A DNA stretch of 64,000 nt, from NCBI GenBank assembly GCA_029259775.1, contig JAJDEN010000039.1, positions 23,529 to 87,528 of the forward strand, in the 5' to 3' direction. The notes below the pieces were generated by a model. The model was given only the letters and a program-made list of their open reading frames with translations, was not told the DNA's origin and made no database searches. Each line of letters begins with the position of its first letter. The stretch's first letter is position 1. The translations under genes were made by a program, and so were the position numbers. The stretch is from Planctomycetota bacterium. Lineage in GTDB: Bacteria > Planctomycetota > PLA2 > JAEUHO01. Below are positions 54,174 to 62,439 of the stretch, piece by piece.

Positions 54174-55957
54174 CGGTCGATCCCCTGCTCGGGATCACGC
54201 AGCGTGGGGTAGGGGCGCGCCCCGCGGCGCTCGCGGAACTCCAGGCGCGAGAAGTAGGGGAACGCATCCAGATAGCGACGGAGGTAGCGCTCCGGCATCT
54301 GCTTGGTCGGCGGCTCGCCCGGCTTGCCGGGGATGATCCCGCTGAGGCCGAACGAGTCATGCACCATGTCGTTGACGCGGCGCGCGCAGGTATCGATGAC
54401 GTCGCGCGACAGCAAGCTGTGCGGGCAGCGGAAGGACCGCTCGACGGCGCGGAGCGAAGCGAGCGGCAGCCGCTGGACGGCGCTCTCGTCGGCCTCGGCG
54501 ATGCGCTTGCCATGGCCCTCGAGGACCAAGGCGAGCGCGGCCCGGAGGGCGCACTTGCGATCGAGCACCTGGGCCACGGACTTCCGAAGTGCCTCGATCA
54601 CTCGGACGCGGTCCTTCTTCGGACGGATCCGGCCCTCCTGCAGCGCCCGCAGGAGGCCCACGGCCGCATACCAGCGCGGATCCCAGCGCTCGTTGGGCAC
54701 AGGGCGCCTGGATTTGATCCGCAGCCACTCCACGAGCCCGTCGATGGCATCAGGACTGCCCAGCTCACCTGCGCGGAGCAGCACGAGGGCGAGCACGCTC
54801 GGCTTGAGGTCGGTCGGCGGCTTCGTGGCCCAGAGGACGACCGCGTCTCGGAACCAGGGCACGTCGCAGAACCGGAGCGTCTGGGCGGCGGACTCCGCGA
54901 CGAGAGCCTTGGTCGTCGCGCCGGTGGCGAGGGCCCAGAGCTTCTTCCACTCGTCATTGCTCTGGCGCTGAAGGGCGATGACCCCGCGCGCGAAGACCGC
55001 CTCGGCCCCATCCTCGAGCACCCGGTCGTAGCTCGTGCCGTTGAAACGGACGGCCTTGAGGAGCACATCGTGGTCGCGCGTCCACGTCGCCGGGCGCTCC
55101 TGGAGGATGGCTACGGCCATGGCCAGCGCGGCGGCGGCGCGCACGCGGCGGTCTTCGTCCCGCGTCGCTTGCAGCAGGGTCTTGAGCTTGCCCGTACCGA
55201 GGAACGCGTCGGTCAACATTGCGGCGCGCTGCGGATTCGCGTTGGCGAAGGCGTCGAGCGTTCGGCCGGCATGCAACGTGCGCACATCGGGCCCGCCCAT
55301 CTTGGCGAGCGCGAGCAGCGCCGCGACGCGCATGAACGCCTGCTTGTCGTTGCAGCGGTCCACCAGCCGCGTGCGCGCTTGCTTGAGGGCCTCGCTTGCG
55401 GTCCTCAGCTTCTTCCCCGTGCCGGGCACGGCGTCGTAGTAGCCGGCCCGCTCGGCGTAGATCTTGGGCAGGTCGGCCTCGGGCCAGTGGAAGCACCCGA
55501 GCGCCAAGGCGGCGAAGGCGCGGTCGTGGGGTTTGGCGCTGCCCGTGAGCGTCCGCACGAGGGGACGCAGGGCCGGCTTGATCTCGATGGCGGGGCCGTG
55601 GACCTCGCGGAGCGCGGCGACGGTCAGGGCGGCGTTCCAGCCCTGCGTTTCCGCGTTGTCCTTGCGCAACAGCGCCATCAGCGCCGGCATCGACAGGACG
55701 CCAAAGCGTCGTACGAGCACATGGCGCGCACCCGCCACCGTGCCCAGCGACGCGAAGTTGCGTTGGACCTGATCCTCGATCGTTCGCGAGGTCTGGAGGT
55801 GCCGATCTACCTCGGCCGGATCGGGGAACACGAGGACGCGCGGGAGCGGTTCCAGGTCGCGCTCATCCTCGGCCGCAGCCCCCGAGGGCGTGAATCCGCA
55901 CACGGCCAGCAGGAGGGCTGTCACGAGGCAGGCAGAGCGGCGCGGGTACCGTCGCAT
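54170..55957 (-). CDS. Exported HEAT-like repeat protein
   Basis: A 595-residue protein from ATG 55957 (GTG 55963 is also possible). A signal peptide ends S-G-A-A-A-E-D. The rest is a series of helical pairs of HEAT or armadillo type, e.g. L-S-M-P-A-L-M-A-L-L-R-K-D and A-L-R-P-L-V-R-T-L-T. No catalytic residues are visible. It stops within the kinase start (ATGA overlap), so it is probably made together with the kinase and may bind its outer region. Confidence 0.7.
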   Translation of the reverse strand: MRRYPRRSACLVTALLLAVCGFTPSGAAAEDERDLEPLPRVLVFPDPAEVDRHLQTSRTIEDQVQRNFASLGTVAGARHVLVRRFGVLSMPALMALLRKDNAETQGWNAALTVAALREVHGPAIEIKPALRPLVRTLTGSAKPHDRAFAALALGCFHWPEADLPKIYAERAGYYDAVPGTGKKLRTASEALKQARTRLVDRCNDKQAFMRVAALLALAKMGGPDVRTLHAGRTLDAFANANPQRAAMLTDAFLGTGKLKTLLQATRDEDRRVRAAAALAMAVAILQERPATWTRDHDVLLKAVRFNGTSYDRVLEDGAEAVFARGVIALQRQSNDEWKKLWALATGATTKALVAESAAQTLRFCDVPWFRDAVVLWATKPPTDLKPSVLALVLLRAGELGSPDAIDGLVEWLRIKSRRPVPNERWDPRWYAAVGLLRALQEGRIRPKKDRVRVIEALRKSVAQVLDRKCALRAALALVLEGHGKRIAEADESAVQRLPLASLRAVERSFRCPHSLLSRDVIDTCARRVNDMVHDSFGLSGIIPGKPGEPPTKQMPERYLRRYLDAFPYFSRLEFRERRGARPYPTLRDPEQGIDR

Positions 55958-56286
55958 CGACACCACTATAAACGTGGCACGCCCCGAGATGCCGAGCGAG
56001 AGAGGTACCGGGACGAGACAGGGGCCTACGGGATCCGGCCGCTCGCTGGCACTTGGCCAAGGGGCTGCCGGCCTGAACACGCCGCACCAGAGGCCTTCTC
56101 CCCCGGCGGGGCCAGAGGCGGTCGGACGCGGTCGGCGGGCTGGATGGGGAGCGGAAGGCCGATGAAGAGCGCGTGGCGTACGCCTCTGCCCGAAGATGGT
56201 GTCACGCGAGTGCGATGAAGGGGCCTGATCGCCCCCAGCCCAGTTCGCCGCATGTCGATATGGAATGGAATTTCTGGTTCACCACA
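55958..56286. other. Gene-free stretch, 329 bases
   Basis: This stretch lies upstream of the HEAT-kinase-FHA operon and after the YceH gene, all on the minus strand. It presumably holds the operon promoter. I see only a weak TATAGT about 10 bases before the start codon and no matching -35. No repeat or RNA gene was recognised. Confidence 0.5.
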
Positions 56287-57039
56287 CTAGCGCCCCTCGA
56301 GGCGATCCAAGCGATCGACGAGTTCCTCGAGGCGCTCTTCGAGGTGCTCGACGCGGGCCTCCAGCGCCGACGGCTCCGCCGCCGGCGGTACGCGTGCCGG
56401 AGCCTCCGTCGCGGGCGGCGCAGCCGGCGCGGGCGCCCCCGAGTCACCGAGCGTGCCCTGCGCTGCCGCTTGCGGCACCGGCAGCGGCTCGGCCTCGGTG
56501 TGCGGCGTGGGCTCGAGATCCGGGGCCTCACCCAGTGACTGCTCGCGCCGCCCCAGCATGTGCTGCCAGCGCGCGTGGCGCTCGCGGCTCTGGCGTTCGA
56601 GTTCGATCGTGTACGGCACGGGACGCAGGGACAACTCGGCGAGCCGATCTTCGACTTCGTCGGCACTTGCGAACGGGTGCATCCGACTGCAGCGGGTCTT
56701 GAGGGCGCCCGGTGCCTGCGGTCCGCGGCAGAGCAGCTCACAGAGAATCGCCAGGTCGGGCTTCGTCACGCCGAGCTGGGTGCCGGCCTCATGGGCGTAG
56801 CGCATCACCCGGCTGCCGTGCATCTCCCGGCGGGTCACCCAGCCTCGGTCCATGAGCGCGCGGATCGCGCCTTCCACGTCGTAGTCCTCGACGTTCATCT
56901 TCGGGTCGCGGTTGCTCTTCTGATTGCAGGCGGCGACGAGTGCGTTGATGGAGAGGGGATACTGATCCGGCGTGGTCAGCTCCTTCTCGATCAAGGACCC
57001 GATCACACGCTGCTCGAGCCGATCGAGTTCGATGCCCAT
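56287..57039 (-). CDS. yceH: YceH family protein (DUF480)
   Basis: A 250-residue protein. The N-terminal 170 residues match the YceH pattern of two winged-helix domains: E-Q-R-V-I-G-S-L-I-E-K-E-L-T-T-P-D-Q-Y-P, then L-V-A-A-C-N-Q-K-S-N-R-D-P, and the second wing around P-D-L-A-I-L-C-E-L-L-C-R-G-P-Q. Residues 175-250 are a Pro/Ala linker ending in a short coiled coil that the E. coli form lacks. The family function is not settled; it may be a DNA-binding regulator. A GAGGAG lies at the end of the upstream gene, two bases away. Confidence 0.88.
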   Translation of the reverse strand: MGIELDRLEQRVIGSLIEKELTTPDQYPLSINALVAACNQKSNRDPKMNVEDYDVEGAIRALMDRGWVTRREMHGSRVMRYAHEAGTQLGVTKPDLAILCELLCRGPQAPGALKTRCSRMHPFASADEVEDRLAELSLRPVPYTIELERQSRERHARWQHMLGRREQSLGEAPDLEPTPHTEAEPLPVPQAAAQGTLGDSGAPAPAAPPATEAPARVPPAAEPSALEARVEHLEERLEELVDRLDRLEGR

Positions 57040-57041
57040 GG

Positions 57042-58151
57042 CTAGACCCGCTCCTCTTCACTGGACGGAGCCATCAGGAGGCCTTCCAGCACGTAGGACT
57101 CTGCCGTGCGCTTGGGCCCCGGAGCTCGCATCGATGTGCGGTACTTCGCCTTGACACGGCGCGTACGGAAGGAGGAGTAGAGGGCCTTCGGATCCTCGAT
57201 CAAGGTACGCATCCCGCCCTTCGGCATGCCGAGGAGCTGTGCGACCTCGTCGGGGCCGATGGCGTCCCGGCGTTCTTCGCGCATGCTCTGGCGCACCCGC
57301 TCCAGGCTTTCGAACGGGAGATCGAAGACAAACTCCTCGAAGGCCTGCACCTCGTTCGAATCGGACTCGCGTCCGATGAACCACTCGACAAAGAGGGCGT
57401 CACAGTCCTGGAAGAGGAGGCTGGCGATCTCGGTGATGCCCATCATCGTGCCGAACACCCGCGGGGCGCGGCAGCGCGCGGCCCACGCCGAGCGCAGCAC
57501 GGGGCAGAAGCGATACGTCGCAAAGCCCACGCGGCCTTCCCACAGCTGGATCAGCTGCGTGATGGCACGCAGCTTCACCTCCGGGTCCATCGACTTGGAG
57601 GTGACGAACGAGGCATAGAGCTCTTCGGCGAGTCGTGTGTAGACGGCCTCTTCGATGGCTTCGCGTACGGCAGTCTGTAGCGGGGTCGGGCGCGGCTCGG
57701 CGGCACCCTCGTTCTCTGGCGTGAGTGCAAGCTTCAGCGAGGTCCAGAAGTTCACCTTGGCGATGCCGAACGTGCGCGAGAGCAGGGCCTTCGTCGGGAG
57801 TGCCCACTCGAGCCCGTGATCCCCGGACTCGAGGAGGTGGCGCATCAGCGTCTCGCCCGAGCGGACGATGCCGCCGAGCTCCGCCCGGTCCTGCAGCGAC
57901 GGGTAGGCGGCGAGCGCCGTGGCAATCGCGCCGAGGCCGCCGAAGCCCCGCGAGAGCGCGAGGCGGATGTCCTCGCAGGGCCCGCCCTCGCCGTCGCGGC
58001 ACAGCGCCTGGAGCTGCTCGATGAGGTTGACCTCCCGCTCGGTGAACATCTCGGCGAGCTGCAGCTCGCGGTGGAGGGTGAAGCCTCCACTCGTGTCGAG
58101 GGGATCAATCGCCTGATCCGTGCCGGGGAGGGGCGGATCCTGGTTCGCCAT
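57042..58151 (-). CDS. Unrecognised cytoplasmic protein
   Basis: A 369-residue soluble protein from ATG 58151 with GAGG eight bases upstream. It is helical throughout, with no signal peptide or membrane helix. The C-terminal third has D-E-V-A-Q-L-L-G-M-P-K-G-G-M-R-T-L, which reads like a small helix-turn-helix. It ends in a basic stretch (R-T-R-R-V-K-A-K-Y-R) that could bind nucleic acid. I do not recognise the family. It is joined to yceH, two bases downstream. Confidence 0.7.
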   Translation of the reverse strand: MANQDPPLPGTDQAIDPLDTSGGFTLHRELQLAEMFTEREVNLIEQLQALCRDGEGGPCEDIRLALSRGFGGLGAIATALAAYPSLQDRAELGGIVRSGETLMRHLLESGDHGLEWALPTKALLSRTFGIAKVNFWTSLKLALTPENEGAAEPRPTPLQTAVREAIEEAVYTRLAEELYASFVTSKSMDPEVKLRAITQLIQLWEGRVGFATYRFCPVLRSAWAARCRAPRVFGTMMGITEIASLLFQDCDALFVEWFIGRESDSNEVQAFEEFVFDLPFESLERVRQSMREERRDAIGPDEVAQLLGMPKGGMRTLIEDPKALYSSFRTRRVKAKYRTSMRAPGPKRTAESYVLEGLLMAPSSEEERV

Positions 58152-58391
58152 GGGCCGACCTCGGCGGCAGCGGGTGCCGCAGTGGGGGAAGGCGGGATCC
58201 TACCCCCGAGCACCGTCCCTGGGGAGCCTGGGTCGCAAGCCGTGACCGATCCGTGACGCGCGGAGCCGCCCCCCGGGCCGATCAACGCCCAACAGACTCG
58301 TGCGTCGGACTTTCGCCCGACAGGCCCCCGTGGTACCTATCGTGGCCTTGGGAGGAGGCCGCAGACCGTGCGGCCGTCGAAGGAGGTTCAG

Positions 58392-59099
58392 ATGCGAAAG
58401 ACGGCCCTAGCGCTCGTCGTACTCAGCGCGCTCGTTTTGGCGGGCTGCGTCAGTGGTTCCGGCGCCCGAGGCACCAGCCTCGCGCGCGACCTCCCGAGGC
58501 TCCCCGACAACCCCGACCCGACCAAGAAGTACTGCAAGGTCTGGGTGCCCGCGAAGACCCGCATGGTCCCCAAGTTGGTCAAGGTCTGCGGTAGCTCGAT
58601 GAAGACCGAGACCGTCAAGGTCATGAAGACCACGGCCCGCGACGTCATGGTCGAGGGGCCCCAGGAGCGCCAGGTCGATCCCTGCTGCCCGACCTGCACG
58701 GACACCCTCGTCCAGGCCAAGCCCGGCGGCTACCGCTGGGAATGCGACGGCGAGTGCTGGCAGTACAAGTACCGCGCACCGGAATACAAGTGGTGCAGCA
58801 AGACGGTCAAAGAGAAGAAGATCGCCTACTGCTACACGACCCCCGCGAAGTACGAGACCGTCGTCGAGACGCGTCAGGTCTGCCGCCCGCGTCAGACCTA
58901 CGTCCCGCCGAAGTACGAGACGAAGTGGGTCGAAGAGGTCTACGAGCCGGGCCACTGGGAGTGGCGCGCCGGTCAGTCCTGCGGCACGGGCAACAACGAT
59001 TGCCGTACTTGGTCGCCCAAGCATGTCTACGAGTCCGACTGCGGTGGCTGCCCCAAGCCCGCCAAGGCGCTGGACTGCGGCTGCCCGACCACCAACTAG
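58392..59099 (+). CDS. Cys-rich lipoprotein with Tyr/Val/Lys strand repeats
   Basis: A 235-residue protein. ATG 58392 has AGGAGG five bases upstream. The signal peptide ends in V-L-A-G-C-V-S, a lipobox. The mature protein has more than 15 cysteines in a pattern of short strands (K-M-V-P-K-L-V-K-V-C type, T-Y-V-P-P-K-Y-E-T-K-W-V-E-E-V-Y). It ends C-G-C-P-T-T-N. Its build is close to the lipoprotein at 19899-20369. It is probably a disulfide-rich envelope protein. Confidence 0.75.
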   Translation: MRKTALALVVLSALVLAGCVSGSGARGTSLARDLPRLPDNPDPTKKYCKVWVPAKTRMVPKLVKVCGSSMKTETVKVMKTTARDVMVEGPQERQVDPCCPTCTDTLVQAKPGGYRWECDGECWQYKYRAPEYKWCSKTVKEKKIAYCYTTPAKYETVVETRQVCRPRQTYVPPKYETKWVEEVYEPGHWEWRAGQSCGTGNNDCRTWSPKHVYESDCGGCPKPAKALDCGCPTTN

Positions 59100-59134
59100 T
59101 CCGAGCCTGCAGCGTCCGGCCGGCTCGCGCTGCC

Positions 59135-59179
59135 CGCGGCAAGGACACCCGCGGCAAGGACACACGCGGCAAAGGCAAT
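59135..59179. repeat. Three tandem 15-base units
   Basis: The units CGCGGCAAGGACACC, CGCGGCAAGGACACA and CGCGGCAAAGGCAAT follow directly, in the 157-base gap before the ferredoxin gene. No open frame with a plausible start uses them. Confidence 0.8.
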
Positions 59180-59256
59180 TGTGCGGCGCGCGCCGCGTTC
59201 GGTAGACTCCCAGCCACACAGGTAGACCCCTCGCTCGAGGGCTTTCGGAGAGCATC

Positions 59257-59616
59257 ATGACCCACGTCGTTACCGGTCGCTGCGTTGACTGTCGCTACAC
59301 CTATTGCGTCGTGGAGTGCCCCGTGGCGTGCTTCTGGGAGATCAAGGATCCCCACATGCTCGTGATCGACCCCGACACGTGCATCGACTGCGAGGCATGC
59401 ATTCCCGCCTGCCCGGTCAACGCCATTTGGCCCGACCACGAGCTGCCCGAGGCGTTCGCGGAGTGGGAGCAGCAGAACGCCGACACCTGGGAAGGCGGCG
59501 AAAACTTCACGGAGGGCGGCGACCCGCTCGACACGGCGAAGCTCCTCGAGGAAATCCAGGAAGAAGAGCAGGCTGCAGGGCTCGACATCACCGAACCCTC
59601 TAAGGCCGCGGACTAG
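59257..59616 (+). CDS. fdxA: 7Fe ferredoxin (3Fe-4S + 4Fe-4S)
   Basis: A 119-residue ferredoxin of the FdxA type. The first cluster site reads C-V-D-C-R-Y-T-Y-C-V-V-E-C-P-V-A-C-F. The second reads C-I-D-C-E-A-C-I-P-A-C-P-V-N-A-I. The spacing and the Y-C-V-x-x-C-P-V-x-C-F stretch match seven-iron ferredoxins, in which a 3Fe-4S centre and a 4Fe-4S centre share the fold. A hydrophilic tail of about 50 residues follows. It is an electron carrier; the partner enzymes are not in the window. Confidence 0.93.
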   Translation: MTHVVTGRCVDCRYTYCVVECPVACFWEIKDPHMLVIDPDTCIDCEACIPACPVNAIWPDHELPEAFAEWEQQNADTWEGGENFTEGGDPLDTAKLLEEIQEEEQAAGLDITEPSKAAD

Positions 59617-59629
59617 GGTCCTGCCTCTG

Positions 59630-59665
59630 GACGTGCTGCACGTCGGGCTGGCGCCGAGAAGGCGC
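59630..59665 (+). terminator. Candidate terminator after the ferredoxin gene
   Basis: GACGTG-CTG-CACGTC (59630-59644) and GCGCC-GAGAA-GGCGC just behind it form two hairpins in the first 50 bases after the stop, followed by a short T-containing stretch. There is no real T-run, so it is a moderate candidate. Confidence 0.4.
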
Positions 59666-59741
59666 TTCGTCGTCCTCGCGTGACAATCCACGCGTCGTCC
59701 TCCTCACCGGCCTTCCGCACCCCATCCGACGCGCCGGTGGG

Positions 59742-59930
59742 GTGTCGCTTGATCCCCTAGCTCGTGTGCCCGGCGTTCCCTGGTGGTCGGGCGCCGCTCC
59801 CGGCGTGTCGTTCGATCGCATGGCTCGTGTGACGGGCGGGTGCTTAAGGTAAGACGTCGCTCCCTGCGTGTCGTTCGATCCCGAGTTCGTGCGCGAGGCG
59901 GTTCCGGGCGGCGGCGCGCGCGCCTCTACT
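59742..59930. repeat. Three imperfect 63-base direct repeats
   Basis: The start GTGTCG-T/C-T-T/C-GATC recurs at 59742, 59805 and 59868, exactly 63 bases apart. The first two units also share CTCGTGTG and the CCGCTCCC-type end; the third is more diverged and runs a few bases into the aminopeptidase stop. These repeats and the hairpins above fill the 309-base gap 59617-59925. Confidence 0.65.
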
Positions 59931-62400
59931 TGGTTGCGGCAGCCTTCTTCTTGGCGTCGGGCTTCTTGGGCGGGGGCTTGTAGCCGAGGCGCTTGAGCGC
60001 CTTCTTGGCGGCGCCCTTGACGCCGCCGTTCCAGTCGGACTTGGTGACCTCGACGAGGTTGGGGATGGCCTCGCGCACGCCGAACGTCCCGGCGGCCTCC
60101 GAGGCCCAGCTGCGCATGCGGTGGTAGGGGTCGCGCACGAGCGGCACGATCGCCATGTGGACGATGAGCTCGTCCGGTGCAAGCGTCGTGACGCAGTTCA
60201 GCGCCGCCTGGCGCAGGACGTGATTGGCGCCCTGGCCCCAGCGGTAGGCGAGGTAGGGCCGGACCGGCTCGACGGCGCGCGCATCGCCCAGGCTCTTGAG
60301 GCCGTCGATGGCGCCCGTGCGCACCTGCTCCTGGTCGCTCGCGACAGCCAGCAGCGCAATGAGCTGCTCATAGGCTCCCTTCACCTTGAGCTTGCCGAGC
60401 GCCCGCGCGGCTGCCGCGCGGACTGTCGGGTGCGGCTCGGTCTCGACAGCGTGTGCGACGGCAGGCCCTGCCATTCGCCGGTTCTTCGCGCCCAGGGCAT
60501 CCATCACCGCCACGCGTACGCGGGCGTCTGCGTCGTTGACCGCCTGCAGAAGGGCTGCTGCGGCGGGCATGCCGTCCAGGCGCCCCAGCACCTTGGCGGC
60601 CGCTTCGCGAACCGCCCACGCGCCGTCCTGCAGGGCACTCTGCAGCGCGGGCACGGCGACGGGACCGAACGTCTCGAGCGCCTCGGCAGCATCGACCCGC
60701 CCCGTGACGTCCGGATCGCCGGCCAGGGCCTCGGCCCAGGCCGTGGGGGACTGATGCAGGGTGACCTTCATCGGAAGATCGCCGCCGACGCCAAAGCGCA
60801 GGAAGCTGGCGCCGCGTTCCATCGGAAAGGCATGCCGCGCCTTGTGGATCGTGTAGGTCTGCACGGCACCGTCGCGACCCCAGCGGATGGGGACGCGCAG
60901 ACGAAAGAGCCCCTGGCCCCCGGCCTGCTTCTGCGTCTGGCGGACGATGAGTTGCTTGGCGCGCTCGTCATAGCGCACATCCAGCTTGGGATAGCCAAGG
61001 CCGTACACCCACTGCTTCCAGAACCACGCAAGGTCCTCGCCCGCGACATCCTCGACGACCGTGCGCAGATCCTCGGAGGTGACCGGCGTGTCGCGGTGTC
61101 GCTTGACGTAGGCGCGGATCGCGTCGCGGAAGATCTCATCGCCGACATGCCGTCGGAGCGTGTGGAGGATGGCCGCGCCGCGGCTGTATTGCTTGCCGCC
61201 GAAGAGTTCCAACGGGATGTCGCCTCGCGGGTCGCGCTCGAGCTTCAGTTCACTGGCCTTGGGCGTGCCCTTCATGTAGCCCGCGTTCTGCCGCCGCCGC
61301 CGGAGCAGGAACGCGTCGGGGCCGTAGCGGAACTCGAAGAACAGATCCGTGAAGTACGTCGCAAAGCCCTCGTTCAGCCAGATGTGCTTCCAGGTCCGGC
61401 AGGTGAGCAGATCGCCGAACCACATGTGGGCGAGTTCGTGCGCTACAAGCCCCTCCGAGCGGTAGTTGGGGCGAATCGCCTTGGTGTGCAGCGCACGCAT
61501 GTTGAGCGTCGTGGCCGTCACGTTCTCCATGCCGCCGTAGATGAAGTCCCATACGTAGGTCTGGGCGTAGCGCGGCCAGGGGTAGGGTGCCTGCAGGTAC
61601 TCGCCGAAGAAGTCGAGCATGTTCGCCGTCTCGGCGAGCGAGGTCTCGAGTTGCTCCCGATGACCGTGCGGGGCGCTGAAGTCGAGCTGCACGCCCTTGT
61701 GCTGGGTCGTAATCGTCTCCAGCGGCGCGACGATCAACGTGATCAGGTAGGTGGGGGAGCGGCCCTTGAAGCGCCAGTGGTCGGTGCGCTCGCCGCGGGC
61801 GGGGTCGGAGGACTCCACGAGCACGCCGTTGGACACCGTCTGGAACTTGGCCTTGGCGATGACGTAGAGATCCCAGCTCAGCCGGTCGTCGGGCTCGTCG
61901 TAGCAGGGGATCCAGCGCCGGTTGTCCGTGCCCTGGCCCTGGCTGTAGAGGAACCACGGCGTGTCGGGCGCCGCCTCGGTGGGGCGGTGGAAGTAGAGCC
62001 CGCGCTTGGGCTTGGCCTTGTAGCGGACCGTGAAGGTGGTCTCGGCCTGATACGGCACGGCCTTGCCCAGCTGGATCGTGAGGATGTTCTTCGCGTGCTT
62101 GCGCTCGAGCTTCGTGCCGGCACTGTCGGTGACCTCGAGGATCTGCATGTCCTGGGCGTGCAGGCGCACCTCCTTCAGCCCGTGGACGAGGGACGCGATC
62201 CGGTGGACCACGCGGCCGCCGACCGTGCCCTTGGCCAGGTCGGGATCGACGTGGATCGCCATGTGGATCTGGTCGAAGTCGCGGGTCGTGTGATCGAGCG
62301 GTCGATCCGCCTCGGGGGCGGCGGCCACGCCCTGGGGACCGAAGCTCCATCCCAGAAGGAGGAAGAGGGCGAGCGGGGCAATGCGCGGCATCCGGTCCAT
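59926..62400 (-). CDS. M1 family aminopeptidase with C-terminal HEAT repeats, exported
   Basis: An 824-residue protein from ATG 62400, with GGAG eight bases upstream. A signal peptide spans about residues 6-28. The M1 domain has the G-G-M-E-N exopeptidase motif (289-293), the zinc site H-E-L-A-H (321-325) and the third ligand in N-E-G-F-A (343-347), 18 residues after the second His. The enzyme therefore looks active. From about residue 560 to the end are HEAT-type repeats (A-L-Q-S-A-L-Q-D-G-A-W-A-V-R-E-A-A-A-K-V), and then a Lys-rich tail. It probably trims peptides in the periplasm. Confidence 0.9.
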   Translation of the reverse strand: MDRMPRIAPLALFLLLGWSFGPQGVAAAPEADRPLDHTTRDFDQIHMAIHVDPDLAKGTVGGRVVHRIASLVHGLKEVRLHAQDMQILEVTDSAGTKLERKHAKNILTIQLGKAVPYQAETTFTVRYKAKPKRGLYFHRPTEAAPDTPWFLYSQGQGTDNRRWIPCYDEPDDRLSWDLYVIAKAKFQTVSNGVLVESSDPARGERTDHWRFKGRSPTYLITLIVAPLETITTQHKGVQLDFSAPHGHREQLETSLAETANMLDFFGEYLQAPYPWPRYAQTYVWDFIYGGMENVTATTLNMRALHTKAIRPNYRSEGLVAHELAHMWFGDLLTCRTWKHIWLNEGFATYFTDLFFEFRYGPDAFLLRRRRQNAGYMKGTPKASELKLERDPRGDIPLELFGGKQYSRGAAILHTLRRHVGDEIFRDAIRAYVKRHRDTPVTSEDLRTVVEDVAGEDLAWFWKQWVYGLGYPKLDVRYDERAKQLIVRQTQKQAGGQGLFRLRVPIRWGRDGAVQTYTIHKARHAFPMERGASFLRFGVGGDLPMKVTLHQSPTAWAEALAGDPDVTGRVDAAEALETFGPVAVPALQSALQDGAWAVREAAAKVLGRLDGMPAAAALLQAVNDADARVRVAVMDALGAKNRRMAGPAVAHAVETEPHPTVRAAAARALGKLKVKGAYEQLIALLAVASDQEQVRTGAIDGLKSLGDARAVEPVRPYLAYRWGQGANHVLRQAALNCVTTLAPDELIVHMAIVPLVRDPYHRMRSWASEAAGTFGVREAIPNLVEVTKSDWNGGVKGAAKKALKRLGYKPPPKKPDAKKKAAATK

Positions 62401-62439
62401 GAGGCGTCTCCGTGACGCGGCGATGCTAGCTTTTCGACC

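Noticed and set aside
51285..54212. Long plus-strand open frame opposite the Ser/Thr kinase
   Set aside because: The kinase motifs on the minus strand are complete. The plus-strand product has the same composition as other GC shadows here.
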